In this document: positions 26,220 to 34,669 of the stretch, piece by piece | Layout of the letters: each line of letters opens with the position of its first letter | Numbering within the stretch: the stretch's first letter is position 1 | NCBI RefSeq assembly: GCF_020829625.1 | Contig: NZ_JAIVFX010000023.1 | Coordinates: 1 to 64,000, forward strand | Origin: Nostoc sp. XA010 | GTDB lineage: Bacteria; Cyanobacteriota; Cyanobacteriia; Cyanobacteriales; Nostocaceae | DNA length: 64,000 nucleotides | Direction of reading: 5' to 3' | The notes under the pieces: generated by a model | What the model was told of the DNA's origin: nothing | What the model saw: the letters and a program-made list of their open reading frames with translations, nothing else | Databases searched by the model: none | Made by a program: the position numbers and the translations under genes

Positions 26220-26697
26220 ACAAGCATTACAGGTAAGCGAGAATACCTTACACCAAGTGAGGTGCGAAGTCTTCTTGATGCTGCACTAGAACGTAAAGCT
26301 CGTTATTCCCACCGTGATTATACACTCATGCTGCTCATGTTTCGCCACGGTCTGAGGGTGGGGGAAGCTGTAGGGGCTAAGTGCGGTTTAAGGTGGGATG
26401 CACGCTCTGTGGGCCGAACGTCAGATTTTCATCACCAGGGAAAAGGGCAGTGACTCTGGGGTGCATCCCTTGAGAGATGATGAACTGGAATTGCTCAAAC
26501 AACTCAGAGAGATGTTGCCCGATAGCAAATATATTTTCGTTTCCGAGCGTGGTGAGGTGATGTCAACTGATGCAGTGCGAAAGCTGCTTGGGCGACTGGC
26601 AGCACAGGCGGGGCTTGATATCAAGGTACACTGTCATATGATGGATGCGCCATGCCTATACATTCCAAACTGCCAGTATAAAATTTTACTAAGCTAG
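26220..26697 (+). pseudogene. Decayed tyrosine recombinase (XisC/Tn554-like)
   Basis: The reading shifts frame at least once. 26220-26390 gives TGKREYLTPSEVRSLLDAA ... RHGLRVGEAVG, with the first catalytic Arg. 26405-26640 gives ERQIFITREKGSDSGVHPL and LLGRLAAQAGLDIKVHCHM. After CHM the HxxR, GH and Tyr motifs are missing and the sequence becomes unrelated. Both the internal frameshift near 26390-26405 and the loss of the C-terminal catalytic half show it is inactive. It probably marks an old integrated element. Confidence 0.75.
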
Positions 26698-26730
26698 ACT
26701 CTTGGCAGGAGCGATCGCTAAACTTTATCT

Positions 26731-27939
26731 TCAGGATTCAGGATGAACGGAAATATCTTTACAAATTATCTCATCTATATTTGTATTAATTATATTCTCG
26801 ATAGTTACAAAGTCATTTTTAATAAAGTGCCGCCAAAATTCCTGTACTTTATTCATTAATTCCTCAAGATCAGCATCTTCATAATCTTTAGGCTTGAGAA
26901 TAGATTTTGTATAAATAGTTGTCCATTTTGGTGTTAATATTTTCTTCTGGAAAGGAGGTATATTTTTCTGAGATATCTTATGTATTTTTTCGCGCATGGA
27001 TTTATCCTCATTAGGACAAATTAGCACTTTGATTATTAAGTCTTGAGGATAATTTTCAAATTGCAAATGCAGTTGTAATTTATTGTCTTCCCATTTTTTA
27101 GGGATGATGCCTATGCATCCCTTAGCCCAAAAATATACAGATATTTTTTGAGAGTCAATCTCTCTATTTAGGAATTCGTGAATTCTTGTAGCAATTTCTG
27201 ATTGTAAGTCTGGACGATGCTCAAAAATTAAATCTAGAGCTGGTTTATGCTTAGTATATATTTTACGGCAGAGTTCAGCGACTTCTGAATCACTCACAAT
27301 ATGTCTCCTAATTAATGTAGAATAATGAGTCATTAATGTGTAAATATCTGTACCAAGTGTAGATTTATAACTTATACAAATGCTATCGATTATCTCAGCT
27401 ATTTTAGAATAGTTATATATTCTCCAACTTTTTTGAGAAGGTGGATCACCTACTGGTGTTAAATAAATTAAAATTGCTCGACAATCTTTAAATTCTTCCT
27501 TAACAGTCCTTTGATATTTTATTAATTTATCTATACCTTCTCCAGCGTCAATTTTATTTTCTATCGCACATACTAGTTTATTGCGCGGAGAGTGTATGAG
27601 AATATCAATATTTTGCCACTCGCGTCTAACATCAGCATCTGTAAAATCAGCTATATCTATATCAACGGGACTAACTTTTGTATACTTTTCGTCTGTAGGC
27701 TCGTACTCTTCTAACAGTACTCGCTTAAGAAATCGCTTGAGAAAAATATCATCAAGTCTATGGTTTTCAGATGGATTTAACAGAAATGCTAAAAAATTTG
27801 AATGGCGTAATTCTTGACGTACAACACCAATCGCTTCAAAAATATTAAATTGAGCGAGTTTTAACTCCAGTTTTTCTAAATCTTCATTATCAACAATCAA
27901 ACTTTCCAGCAATGCTCGTTCTGTGGGGGGTATTGTCAT
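26731..27939 (-). CDS. PD-(D/E)XK nuclease superfamily protein
   Basis: This is a 402-residue protein. After a helical N-terminus with FNIFEAIGV and RHSNFLAFLLNP comes the nuclease core. The metal-binding Asp is in NIDILIHS near residue 112, and ExK in AIENKIDAGEG is near 127-131, followed by an alpha/beta stretch (FKDCRAILIYLTPVG). This matches the PF14281-type PD-(D/E)XK family, whose members are usually single-gene accessory nucleases, often in defence or mobile regions. No methyltransferase or helicase partner lies beside it. The last 150 residues (with KPALDLIFEHRP) probably bind target or partner. The start at ATG 27939 fits the family N-terminus. Confidence 0.75.
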   Translation of the reverse strand: MTIPPTERALLESLIVDNEDLEKLELKLAQFNIFEAIGVVRQELRHSNFLAFLLNPSENHRLDDIFLKRFLKRVLLEEYEPTDEKYTKVSPVDIDIADFTDADVRREWQNIDILIHSPRNKLVCAIENKIDAGEGIDKLIKYQRTVKEEFKDCRAILIYLTPVGDPPSQKSWRIYNYSKIAEIIDSICISYKSTLGTDIYTLMTHYSTLIRRHIVSDSEVAELCRKIYTKHKPALDLIFEHRPDLQSEIATRIHEFLNREIDSQKISVYFWAKGCIGIIPKKWEDNKLQLHLQFENYPQDLIIKVLICPNEDKSMREKIHKISQKNIPPFQKKILTPKWTTIYTKSILKPKDYEDADLEELMNKVQEFWRHFIKNDFVTIENIINTNIDEIICKDISVHPES

Positions 27940-27997
27940 TACTACTGAATTTTTTACTGGTACGACAGTTGTATTATTCCCAGAAATTCAGCAAAAG

Positions 27998-28300
27998 TTA
28001 CTCTTGTAGATTAAGAAATATCCAACCAACAAACACATATCCCCAAGCCCAAAATATTGACTCACTGTTACTTGGCAGGCAACAAGCATCCATTGGATTA
28101 AATTCCATCCGTCCACTGCTCAACCACCTGCCTCGACAACCTTGGCTCTCTGGCTGCCACCAATCGTATAACAGTGTATTTTTATACCCTTGACTTGTCC
28201 ACCATCCATATAAAAATCGCTCGACATAATCGTAAAAACAATGCCCATCGTCAAATTGACGATTAGGAATAATAATTGACTGCCCCCCATATTTTTTCAT
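27998..28300 (-). CDS. Small hypothetical protein rich in aromatic residues
   Basis: This is a 100-residue frame starting MKKYGGQSIIIPNR, with many Trp, Tyr and Phe and a hydrophobic C-terminal stretch (FWAWGYVFVGWIFL) that could enter a membrane. I know no family. It sits upstream of the nuclease gene on the same strand with a gap of about 60 bases, so co-transcription is possible. It may also be a non-coding frame. Confidence 0.35.
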   Translation of the reverse strand: MKKYGGQSIIIPNRQFDDGHCFYDYVERFLYGWWTSQGYKNTLLYDWWQPESQGCRGRWLSSGRMEFNPMDACCLPSNSESIFWAWGYVFVGWIFLNLQE

Positions 28301-28314
28301 CGTTTTATAAATGA

Positions 28315-28400
28315 CCTTGTGTAACCCTTATTCTCTCGTACTATATGGCGATCGCTAATTAGAGAAGTATTTCTCCAAAGCTTTATACTGTAATGAGTTG
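28315..28400. repeat. Copy 1 of an ~85-bp diverged direct repeat
   Basis: The words TTGTGTAACCCT, ATTCT.TCGTA, GCGATCGCTA and GTAATGA.TTG occur in the same order and spacing here and at 29170-29252. This copy ends six bases before the terminal repeat of the 192-bp mini-element at 28406. Confidence 0.55.
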
Positions 28401-28405
28401 CAACC

Positions 28406-28597
28406 TGTCACTTAAAGGATAAGATGGCCGTTTTTAAAGGATAAAGTGGCCGCCCCAATCAAGCTGGAATGCTTATTTTTCCGTTGCACATAATCTACGG
28501 CGATCGCATTCAGATCTCTTAAACACTCTTCCCTACTCAGTTCTGCTTTGCGGTCACTTTATGCTTTAATTTCGGCCACTTTATCCTTTAAGTGACA
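28406..28597. mobile_element. 192-bp non-autonomous Tn7-like mini-element (TGTCACTTAAAGG ends)
   Basis: Both ends carry TGTCACTTAAAGGATAA in inverted orientation. A second internal motif, AAAGGATAAAGTGGCCG, lies just inside the left end, and a diverged one inside the right. Multiple short end motifs behind a TGT..ACA terminus are typical of TnsB-type transposase binding sites. There is no gene inside and no matching 5-bp duplication at the borders (CAACC and TTCAA), so it is old or rearranged. Confidence 0.7.
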
Positions 28598-28610
28598 TTC
28601 AATCCAAGGC

Positions 28611-28637
28611 ATAAGTTGTTCGATTGTGACAACTTAT
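28611..28637. repeat. Inverted repeat ATAAGTTGT-9-ACAACTTAT
   Basis: A 9-bp perfect stem lies between the two mini-elements. Its arms resemble the CATAAGTTGAGCAA motif of the neighbouring 334-bp element, so it may be a leftover pair of end motifs. Confidence 0.45.
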
Positions 28638-28655
28638 GGCTAAAGTCACAACAAG

Positions 28656-28989
28656 TGTCACTGTAATTATAAAATGAGCAACTTTGAAAGCATAAGTTGA
28701 GCAATTACGTAGCCAAAAGCCTTTATACTACGTCGGAAATTATTTATCGAAAACAGGTTTTGAAAGCAAAACATGAGCAAAGGTTCTGTTTTGCAACCCT
28801 AACCTGAGCAAACATATTCATGCCCAGCATTAAAACTTTGCTTAGGTATAGCTGCTATGAAAACCGAAATCGAGCAACAGAGTTACTTTCTGTTTGAGTT
28901 CACTGTCTCTACTTTTGTAAGCAGAAATTGAGCAACCCCCTTTGAAAGCATAAAGCAAGCAATTTGCTCAACTTATGCCTACAGTGACA
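28656..28989. mobile_element. 334-bp MITE with TGTCACTGTA ends and 5-bp target duplication
   Basis: The left end reads TGTCACTGTA and the right end is its inverse (TACAGTGACA). Both are followed inward by GCATAAGTTGAGCAA-type motifs, and related AGCAA motifs repeat inside (near 28765, 28875 and 28925). It is flanked by a perfect direct repeat ACAAG (28651-28655 and 28990-28994). A 5-bp duplication with TGT..ACA ends and repeated end motifs is the signature of Tn7/Tn5053-like transposition. It carries no gene, so it must have been moved in trans. Confidence 0.85.
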
Positions 28990-29098
28990 ACAAGAGCGAT
29001 CACCCCGGCAACACAAAATAAAATACCCTTATCTTTTATCCGATATAATCTACGATAAAGATACTCTCCCCCCAGACACTACACTTTCACCAACATGT

Positions 29099-29354
29099 TG
29101 TCGGTTTGCAGACTAAATGAAATTCGTGCGGACTAAGTGAAATTTCATTGCAGACTAATTGAAAATCTACTTGTGTAACCCTGATTCTTTCGTAGTCCCA
29201 GAGCGATCGCTATAATCAAAGTTTTGCTTAAAGCCTATGTGCAGTAATGAATTGGGACGTTTTATGTCCATTTTGTGGAAAATTTCATTTAGTCTGTGAA
29301 TTTAGGGGGAAAATTTCACTTAGTCTGCAAAAAAATTTCATTTAGTCTGCAACA
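29099..29354. mobile_element. Mini-element or outer left end with GCAGACTAA(A/G)TGAAAT motifs
   Basis: From 29099 (TGTCGGTTTGCAGACTAA) three direct motifs run rightward. From about 29282 to 29354 three inverted copies (ATTTCA(T/C)TTAGTCTGCA) run the other way. A further inverted copy, ending TTTGCAGACCCACA-like as GTCTGCAAACCCACA, lies at 34795-34819, beyond the tns element. Either 29099-29354 is a separate mini-element, or 29099 and 34819 are the outer ends of an element that the tns transposon entered. No clear target duplication settles this. Confidence 0.6.
29170..29252. repeat. Copy 2 of the ~85-bp diverged direct repeat
   Basis: This is the partner of 28315-28400. It lies inside the 29099-29354 element, whereas copy 1 lies outside any recognised end. 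Confidence 0.5.
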
Positions 29355-29379
29355 AAGGTTGCCCAAACCCTTATTTGTG

Positions 29380-29847
29380 TGTGGGTTCGCAGATAAGATG
29401 AAATTTGAACAACGGAGTTATAGGGGTTCCAGGCGACGGAATTCGCGCATAAAGTGAAATCGATTGTGGTGTAAGCGTTTGAGGCTCTTAGCGAATTCGC
29501 ACATCAAGTGAAATTTTCTGACTTTGATTTAACGAAAGCCCAAATGCTTTTAAAAGTGTACTTTTCAAGTGCGATTACCCGCTCTATGGAATTACCAATA
29601 CATTCTTGATAAGAAGGTAGTCAAGTAGCTTTTGTGCGTAACGTTTAGGTTTTTAGGTATAAAATACTATGTGATTGTCAAAAATACTGTGAATTTCTGT
29701 GATTAGATGCAAAATTTCAATTTATGTGCGAATTCACTACCTGGCTCAAACGCTTATTCCATAATCGATTTCACCTTATGCGCGAATTAGAGAGGCTGAA
29801 AACCCTGTAAATCGTTCTCAAAATTTCACTTTATGCGCGAACCCATA
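29380..29847. mobile_element. 468-bp relative of the tns element, abutting it head to tail
   Basis: Its left end (TGTGGGTTCGCAGATAAG) and following 110 bases match the ends of the tns transposon with only a few changes. Its right end has the same motifs (TTCGCGCATAAAGTGAAAT type) but a different spacing and ends GCGAACCCATA. The next base, 29848, is the first T of the tns element, with nothing between. It has no gene and is probably a non-autonomous derivative mobilised by the same TnsAB. Confidence 0.65.
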
Positions 29848-29954
29848 TGTGGGTTCGCAGATAAGATGAAATTTGAACAACGGAGCTATAGGGATTCCAG
29901 GCGATGGAATTCGCGCATAAAGTGAAATCGATTGTGGTGTAAGCGTTTGAGGCA
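29848..29954 (+). repeat. Left 107-bp terminal inverted repeat of the tns element
   Basis: This is identical, base for base in reverse complement, to 34670-34776. It contains two TnsB-like motifs; a third follows just inside (29961-29982), and a weaker ACTTTATGTGAAATT copy lies near 30011. Confidence 0.85.
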
Positions 29955-30072
29955 GCTAGCGAATTCGCGCATAAAGTGAAATGGTGTAACTAATCACAGA
30001 AATTAACTGGACTTTATGTGAAATTAGGAACATTCAACATCAGGGATACTGAAAATCCCCTAGGAACGCAAC

Positions 30073-30732
30073 TTGACTAGCTTGGCAAGAAAAATTACCA
30101 ATACAGGCACGAAGAAAAACATAGGTAGATTCTTCAGCTTCAAGATGCGCTCTTTGGTTTGGTACGAATCTCTGAATGAAAGAAATTATATGTATCTTCT
30201 GGAAATTGACCCAGATGTCCTCTCCTACAAAACTCAACCCTTCAAAATTTCTTACATTTTAGATGACAAAGTACGGCGGTACACCCCGGATTTTTTAGTG
30301 CAAAGGCAGTCAAAACAACAAATTGTAGAAATTAAGCCAGCAACTTGGCTTGATGATGAAAAAAATGTCAAAAAATTTCCAGTAATAGCTTCTACTTTGA
30401 AGTCTCGTGGGTGGGAATTTGCCATGATCACTGATGAAATGATGAGTAGAGGCTCTCTGTTAAGTAACGTTAAACTTCTCTATCGATATGCCAATATCCT
30501 TTTAACACTTCAACACCTGATTATTTGTCATCAATATTTTTATTCAAAATCAGCAATTACTCTAGCGACAGCTATCAAGGATCTACAGCCTCAAGGGATT
30601 GATAAACCCATTTTATTAAAATTAATTTTTGGGGGATTTTTAAAAACTGATTTATTGGTTAAACTAAAGGATAATAGTCCTATTTATTTATCCTCACAGC
30701 CTATCTCGCGGGGAGGCAAGGAAAATGACTAG
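30073..30732 (+). CDS. tnsA: TnsA-like transposon endonuclease
   Basis: This 219-residue protein is the endonuclease subunit that cuts the 5' strands at transposon ends while TnsB cuts the 3' strands, allowing clean excision. The restriction-fold catalytic set is visible: an N-terminal Glu-rich helix (YESLNERNYMYLLEID), Asp73 in YTPDFLV, and Glu86-x-Lys88 in QIVEIKPA. The C-terminal helical half probably contacts TnsC. The start is a TTG at 30073 with AGGAA upstream. The stop overlaps the tnsB start by 8 bases, giving tight coupling. Its presence separates this element from type V-K CRISPR transposons and Tn5053-like elements, which lack TnsA. Confidence 0.88.
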   Translation: MTSLARKITNTGTKKNIGRFFSFKMRSLVWYESLNERNYMYLLEIDPDVLSYKTQPFKISYILDDKVRRYTPDFLVQRQSKQQIVEIKPATWLDDEKNVKKFPVIASTLKSRGWEFAMITDEMMSRGSLLSNVKLLYRYANILLTLQHLIICHQYFYSKSAITLATAIKDLQPQGIDKPILLKLIFGGFLKTDLLVKLKDNSPIYLSSQPISRGGKEND

Positions 30733-32974
30733 AGTCAGATTCCAAGAAGGAATTCACTTGTGGCTGCATAATCGTGAGTATATTATCCAAGAGAAAACAG
30801 GCAACCAATTTAAGTTACTTGAAAAATCCACTAGTCAAATTAATTCGCTAAGTGAAAAAGAATTAGTCCAATACTTCTTCACTGGTCAGTTAACTTTTCA
30901 AAATTCGGACGAAACTGAAATTGTTAATTCCTGGCAAGCAGTAGATTTTTCGGAAATTCCTGAACATCTGAAAGCGGAAGCTCAACGCAAAGAAAAATAT
31001 ATTTTAACAGTTTTAGAACAAAAAATATCAACATATACTTCTGCTTCCCTGACACCAGTTATCCAGCAAGTTGCCGAAAAAATTGAAGATAAACATCCCC
31101 CTTCATATATTACTCTTTATCGATGGGTAAAAGAATATCGCCATAGTGGTGGGAATATTCGCTCATTAATTCCTCAACATCAAGCAAAAGGTAACTTTAA
31201 GCCCAAAATAGCCCCAGAAGTATATCAATTAATAAAAGAAGTTATTAACGAAGTATATCTAACTCCTGAACGTCCTAATATTGCCAGTATCTATGATGTC
31301 GTAATTTGTCGGATTCTGGCAGAAAATAATTTAAGGAAATCAAACAGGCAAGCCACTCTCTCTATTCCTCATCGCTCCACCATTTACCGCCAAATTCAAC
31401 AATTAGACACAATTGAAAAAATAGTTGGTCGTTATGGAAAGAGAACTGCCAGTTTAATGTATGACCCCGTTCAAGAAGGACCGCGGCCCTCTCGTCCTTT
31501 AGAAAGAGTTGAAATTGACCATACACTTTTGCCTTTCTTTGTTGTTGATACAGATACAAGAATGCCCATTGGCACACCCTCTTTAACCAGTGCTGTTGAT
31601 AAATATTCAGGAGTTATTGTTGGCTATTACCTGAGCTTTGAGCCTTTCAGTTCGCTTTCTGTCATGCAGTGTCTACTCCATACCATTCACCCAAAAGACT
31701 ATGTAAAAAACAAATTTCCTTCGGTCACAAAAGACTGGAATGCCTATGGACTAATGGAAATTCTTGTCGTTGATAATGGAAAAGAATTTTATAGCCAACA
31801 CTTTCAAGATGCTTGTCAACAATTAGGGATAAGCATCCAATATACACCTCCTTATATGCCTTGGTATAAAAGTAGCGTAGAAAGGACGTTTAGTAGTTAT
31901 AATACCCAGCTATTGCAGGGACAACCAGGGGCATTATTTCAGGAATTTACAAATCAATATGATTATGACCCAAAAAAGAATGCTGTGGTTTCTCTTGAAG
32001 CTCTACAAGAGATGATTCACATTTTTATTGTAGACATTCATAATCAGAAGTATCATTCTCAATTTTGTACGCCTAGAGCCGAAATATGGTCAAAAGGAAT
32101 AGCTGAATGTCCGCCCACATTACCTCTAAATCTCCAGGATTTAAGAGTATTAGTCGGAGCCGTAGAAAAGCGAGTTATTACTAGAAGAGGTGTAGAGCTT
32201 TATGGGCTTTATTATAACAGTTCTGAATTGGCTAGACTACGCTCAAATTATGAAAAAGAAGACAACAGAAGGCAAGGTGGCTTGAGAGAAAGAGAAAAAG
32301 CCACTATTAAGTATGACCCCACAGATTTATCAACAATCTATGTCCTTGACCCCAATAGCCATCAGTTTATCGTTATACCAGCGATGAATCAGGAATACAC
32401 TCAGGGTCTGACTCTTTGGCAACACAAAGTTATTAAAAACCTAGCAGCTATTGAGTCAAAAAGAGTTGATATTATAGCTTTGGCTTTAGCTAAACAGAAG
32501 ATTCAAGAAATTGTGGAGCGTGAATGGCAAAAGTCTTCTAAAGGTAAAACGCGTAAATCGATGGCTAGATGGCTAGGGATTGGACGTGATGACTTAAAAG
32601 TAGATGAAGTTACATTTAACAATGAAAACCATTACAGCCCAAGCCGAAATAATCAGATAAAGACCGAGCAAGAATTATCAAATTTATTTAACCAAAGTAG
32701 TGAAATTGCAGGGATATCTGACTTAGGCAATCCTGATAATTCCTTAATAAACTTATTAGATAATCAACAAAGTGAACTCAAAACTCATAACCAAGAATTA
32801 CTAAACAATTCTGATAATAAAATTCCCAAAACTCCCAAACGCCAGAAAAATAAAACATCCGTTAATCCTCAAGAGATAGAGAATATTTTTCCTTCTGAAG
32901 AATCTGTGATTGAAATTGATAATTGGGAGCCAGATTTAACTGGTTGGGAGGTGAGTATTGGTTTACCCAAATAA
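30725..32974 (+). CDS. tnsB: TnsB-like DDE transposase
   Basis: This 749-residue DDE-family integrase/transposase binds the end motifs and carries out strand transfer. N-terminal helix-turn-helix regions occupy about 1-250. The RNase H-like core has Asp265 (VEIDHTLLP), Asp350 (VVDNGKEF) and Glu386 (SVERTFSSYN), with the standard D-35-E spacing. A Mu-type C-terminal beta-barrel follows (about 480-560), then a polar, flexible tail (about 640-749) that in Tn7 relatives recruits TnsC. It overlaps tnsA by 8 bases and tnsC by 17. All catalytic residues are present, so it is likely active. Confidence 0.9.
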   Translation: MTRVRFQEGIHLWLHNREYIIQEKTGNQFKLLEKSTSQINSLSEKELVQYFFTGQLTFQNSDETEIVNSWQAVDFSEIPEHLKAEAQRKEKYILTVLEQKISTYTSASLTPVIQQVAEKIEDKHPPSYITLYRWVKEYRHSGGNIRSLIPQHQAKGNFKPKIAPEVYQLIKEVINEVYLTPERPNIASIYDVVICRILAENNLRKSNRQATLSIPHRSTIYRQIQQLDTIEKIVGRYGKRTASLMYDPVQEGPRPSRPLERVEIDHTLLPFFVVDTDTRMPIGTPSLTSAVDKYSGVIVGYYLSFEPFSSLSVMQCLLHTIHPKDYVKNKFPSVTKDWNAYGLMEILVVDNGKEFYSQHFQDACQQLGISIQYTPPYMPWYKSSVERTFSSYNTQLLQGQPGALFQEFTNQYDYDPKKNAVVSLEALQEMIHIFIVDIHNQKYHSQFCTPRAEIWSKGIAECPPTLPLNLQDLRVLVGAVEKRVITRRGVELYGLYYNSSELARLRSNYEKEDNRRQGGLREREKATIKYDPTDLSTIYVLDPNSHQFIVIPAMNQEYTQGLTLWQHKVIKNLAAIESKRVDIIALALAKQKIQEIVEREWQKSSKGKTRKSMARWLGIGRDDLKVDEVTFNNENHYSPSRNNQIKTEQELSNLFNQSSEIAGISDLGNPDNSLINLLDNQQSELKTHNQELLNNSDNKIPKTPKRQKNKTSVNPQEIENIFPSEESVIEIDNWEPDLTGWEVSIGLPK

Positions 32975-34007
32975 GGAAATTAGCGACGATGCAAGTAGCC
33001 AAGATATCTTGAAAATTAGTTTGGCCGAGAAGCTCCAAATTATTAATAACATTTATGTTCTTTACCCTCGACTTCAAGAAGTCTTAGCAGCTATAGAGTA
33101 CTGTCACCATTTTTCTTTAGGTAAGTCTGAGCCAGAATGTATGTTTCTTAGCGGTCAAACAGGAGTAGGAAAAACTACAATCTACAAAGCTTATGCTAAT
33201 AAATATCCCAGGCAGGTCACAAAAGATGGCACACTTGTCCCTATTTTGGCTGTAACCATACCTTCCCCAGCAACTGTAAAGACAGTAGTAACGAAATTAT
33301 TGTGGACACTTGGCGACCCCGCTTATGACAAAGGTACAATTGGGAACCAAACAATTCGTTTAATTGGTTTGCTGAAAGATTGTAGAGTTGAATTAATTAT
33401 TTTAGATGAATTTCAGCACTTTATCGACCGAGATTCAGAACGAGTTCTCAAAACAGTTTCAGATTGGTTAAAAACTTTAATTTTAGATACAAACTTGCCA
33501 ATTATTTTAATTGGCTTGCCCGAGGCTGAAGAAGTTCTTAAACTTAAATCTCATTCTCAACTCAGCCGTCGCTTTGCCAATCGTCATTATCTTTCGTCTT
33601 TTGGATGGCAGTCCGATGGTGGTGCAGAATTTCGGACTTTTTTACATTTATTAGAGTCAAAGCTACCTCTAGCTCAAACCTCCAATTTATCCGAGGTATA
33701 TACAGCAAGAAGGCTTTACTATGCATCAGATGGAATCATGGCTCATGTGATGAAGCTAGTTCGGTATGGCACTTATTTAACTCTTAATAAAAATCAAGAA
33801 AAACTTGATTTAAATATTTTAGCAGCAGCTTTTGAAAAGTTTGTTCAAGCTGATAAACCTGAAAAAAATAATCCTTTTCTCACTGATAAATTTGAGATTG
33901 AGCCACTTCACTCTGCAACTCTAGACTTAGAAGTTGGCGGGACTAATAAACGCCTAAAATCTAAATATAAAGACTTAAGAGCCTCTCAAATATTAAGGAA
34001 TTCTTGA
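32958..34007 (+). CDS. tnsC: TnsC-like AAA+ regulator ATPase
   Basis: This is a 349-residue AAA+ ATPase that links target selection to the transposase by forming filaments or rings on DNA. Walker A is GQTGVGKTT (residues 66-74). Walker B is LIILDEFQHF with Asp150 and Glu151. Sensor and arginine-finger regions follow (LIGLPEAEEVL, QLSRRFANRH). The C-terminus resembles the tail that binds TnsA or TnsB. Translation starts at TTG 32958, inside the end of tnsB, with GGAGGTG six bases upstream, so it is coupled. Length is intermediate between CAST-type TnsC (about 275) and Tn7 TnsC (about 555). Confidence 0.88.
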   Translation: MVYPNKEISDDASSQDILKISLAEKLQIINNIYVLYPRLQEVLAAIEYCHHFSLGKSEPECMFLSGQTGVGKTTIYKAYANKYPRQVTKDGTLVPILAVTIPSPATVKTVVTKLLWTLGDPAYDKGTIGNQTIRLIGLLKDCRVELIILDEFQHFIDRDSERVLKTVSDWLKTLILDTNLPIILIGLPEAEEVLKLKSHSQLSRRFANRHYLSSFGWQSDGGAEFRTFLHLLESKLPLAQTSNLSEVYTARRLYYASDGIMAHVMKLVRYGTYLTLNKNQEKLDLNILAAAFEKFVQADKPEKNNPFLTDKFEIEPLHSATLDLEVGGTNKRLKSKYKDLRASQILRNS

Positions 34008-34014
34008 AGAATAA

Positions 34015-34590
34015 ATGCATAATCGAGTGCTGCTACGAACTCCAACTCCCTATGAAGATGAAAGTCTAGCTGGTTATCTAATTCGATTAAACGAAAGTAA
34101 TTATTACTCTTCACCTAAGTGGATTTTGCAGCTAGCAGGTTTACATATTAATTGCAGAATTCCTCTCACTAACAGTCTTTATGAGCCTTCAACTTTGAGT
34201 CAGGTTATTCAGGTGAGCGATGAACAGCTCAAGGTAATGGCTTCTCTTCCTAATCAATTAGTTGGAGATGTTAATTCTCAGCAATACGCTATTTATAAGT
34301 ATGCTAAAAAACTATGCCCACATTGTTTAACTGAATCTGCTTATTGCCGCAAAATTTGGGATTGGGATCTAGTCACAGCTTGTTATATACATCAATGTGT
34401 ACTGATGAAAAAATGCTCTAGTTGCCACAAAAATATTCAGTGGTCTAGACCCGCAGTCACTCGTTGTCGATGTGGTTTCGATTTTCGTACAGGGCTTGCA
34501 CAAACAGCTACCTTTCACCAAGTTAATCTGTCTGCATACTTATCCTCTTTGGAGAAAAGCCTTGCTACCGTGCAGATTAGCAAGGATTAA
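34015..34590 (+). CDS. tniQ: Short TniQ family targeting protein
   Basis: This is a 191-residue protein with the TniQ N-terminal signature (PTPYEDESLAGYLIRLNE) and a zinc-binding part: CPHC (Cys101, Cys104), then CSSC and CRCGF further on. TniQ proteins adapt TnsC to a target. Full-length TnsD/TniQ targeting proteins carry an additional C-terminal DNA-binding domain, which is missing here. The size is close to the TniQ of CRISPR-linked elements, yet no Cas gene is near. It starts 7 bases after tnsC and is the last gene before the right end. How target sites are chosen with this protein alone is unclear. Confidence 0.85.
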   Translation: MHNRVLLRTPTPYEDESLAGYLIRLNESNYYSSPKWILQLAGLHINCRIPLTNSLYEPSTLSQVIQVSDEQLKVMASLPNQLVGDVNSQQYAIYKYAKKLCPHCLTESAYCRKIWDWDLVTACYIHQCVLMKKCSSCHKNIQWSRPAVTRCRCGFDFRTGLAQTATFHQVNLSAYLSSLEKSLATVQISKD

Positions 34591-34669
34591 AATTTATGTG
34601 TAAGATGCCTCAAATTATAGTTTTGGAGTTTTGCTTCGCAAATTTCACTTTATGTGCGAATTCGCTACT

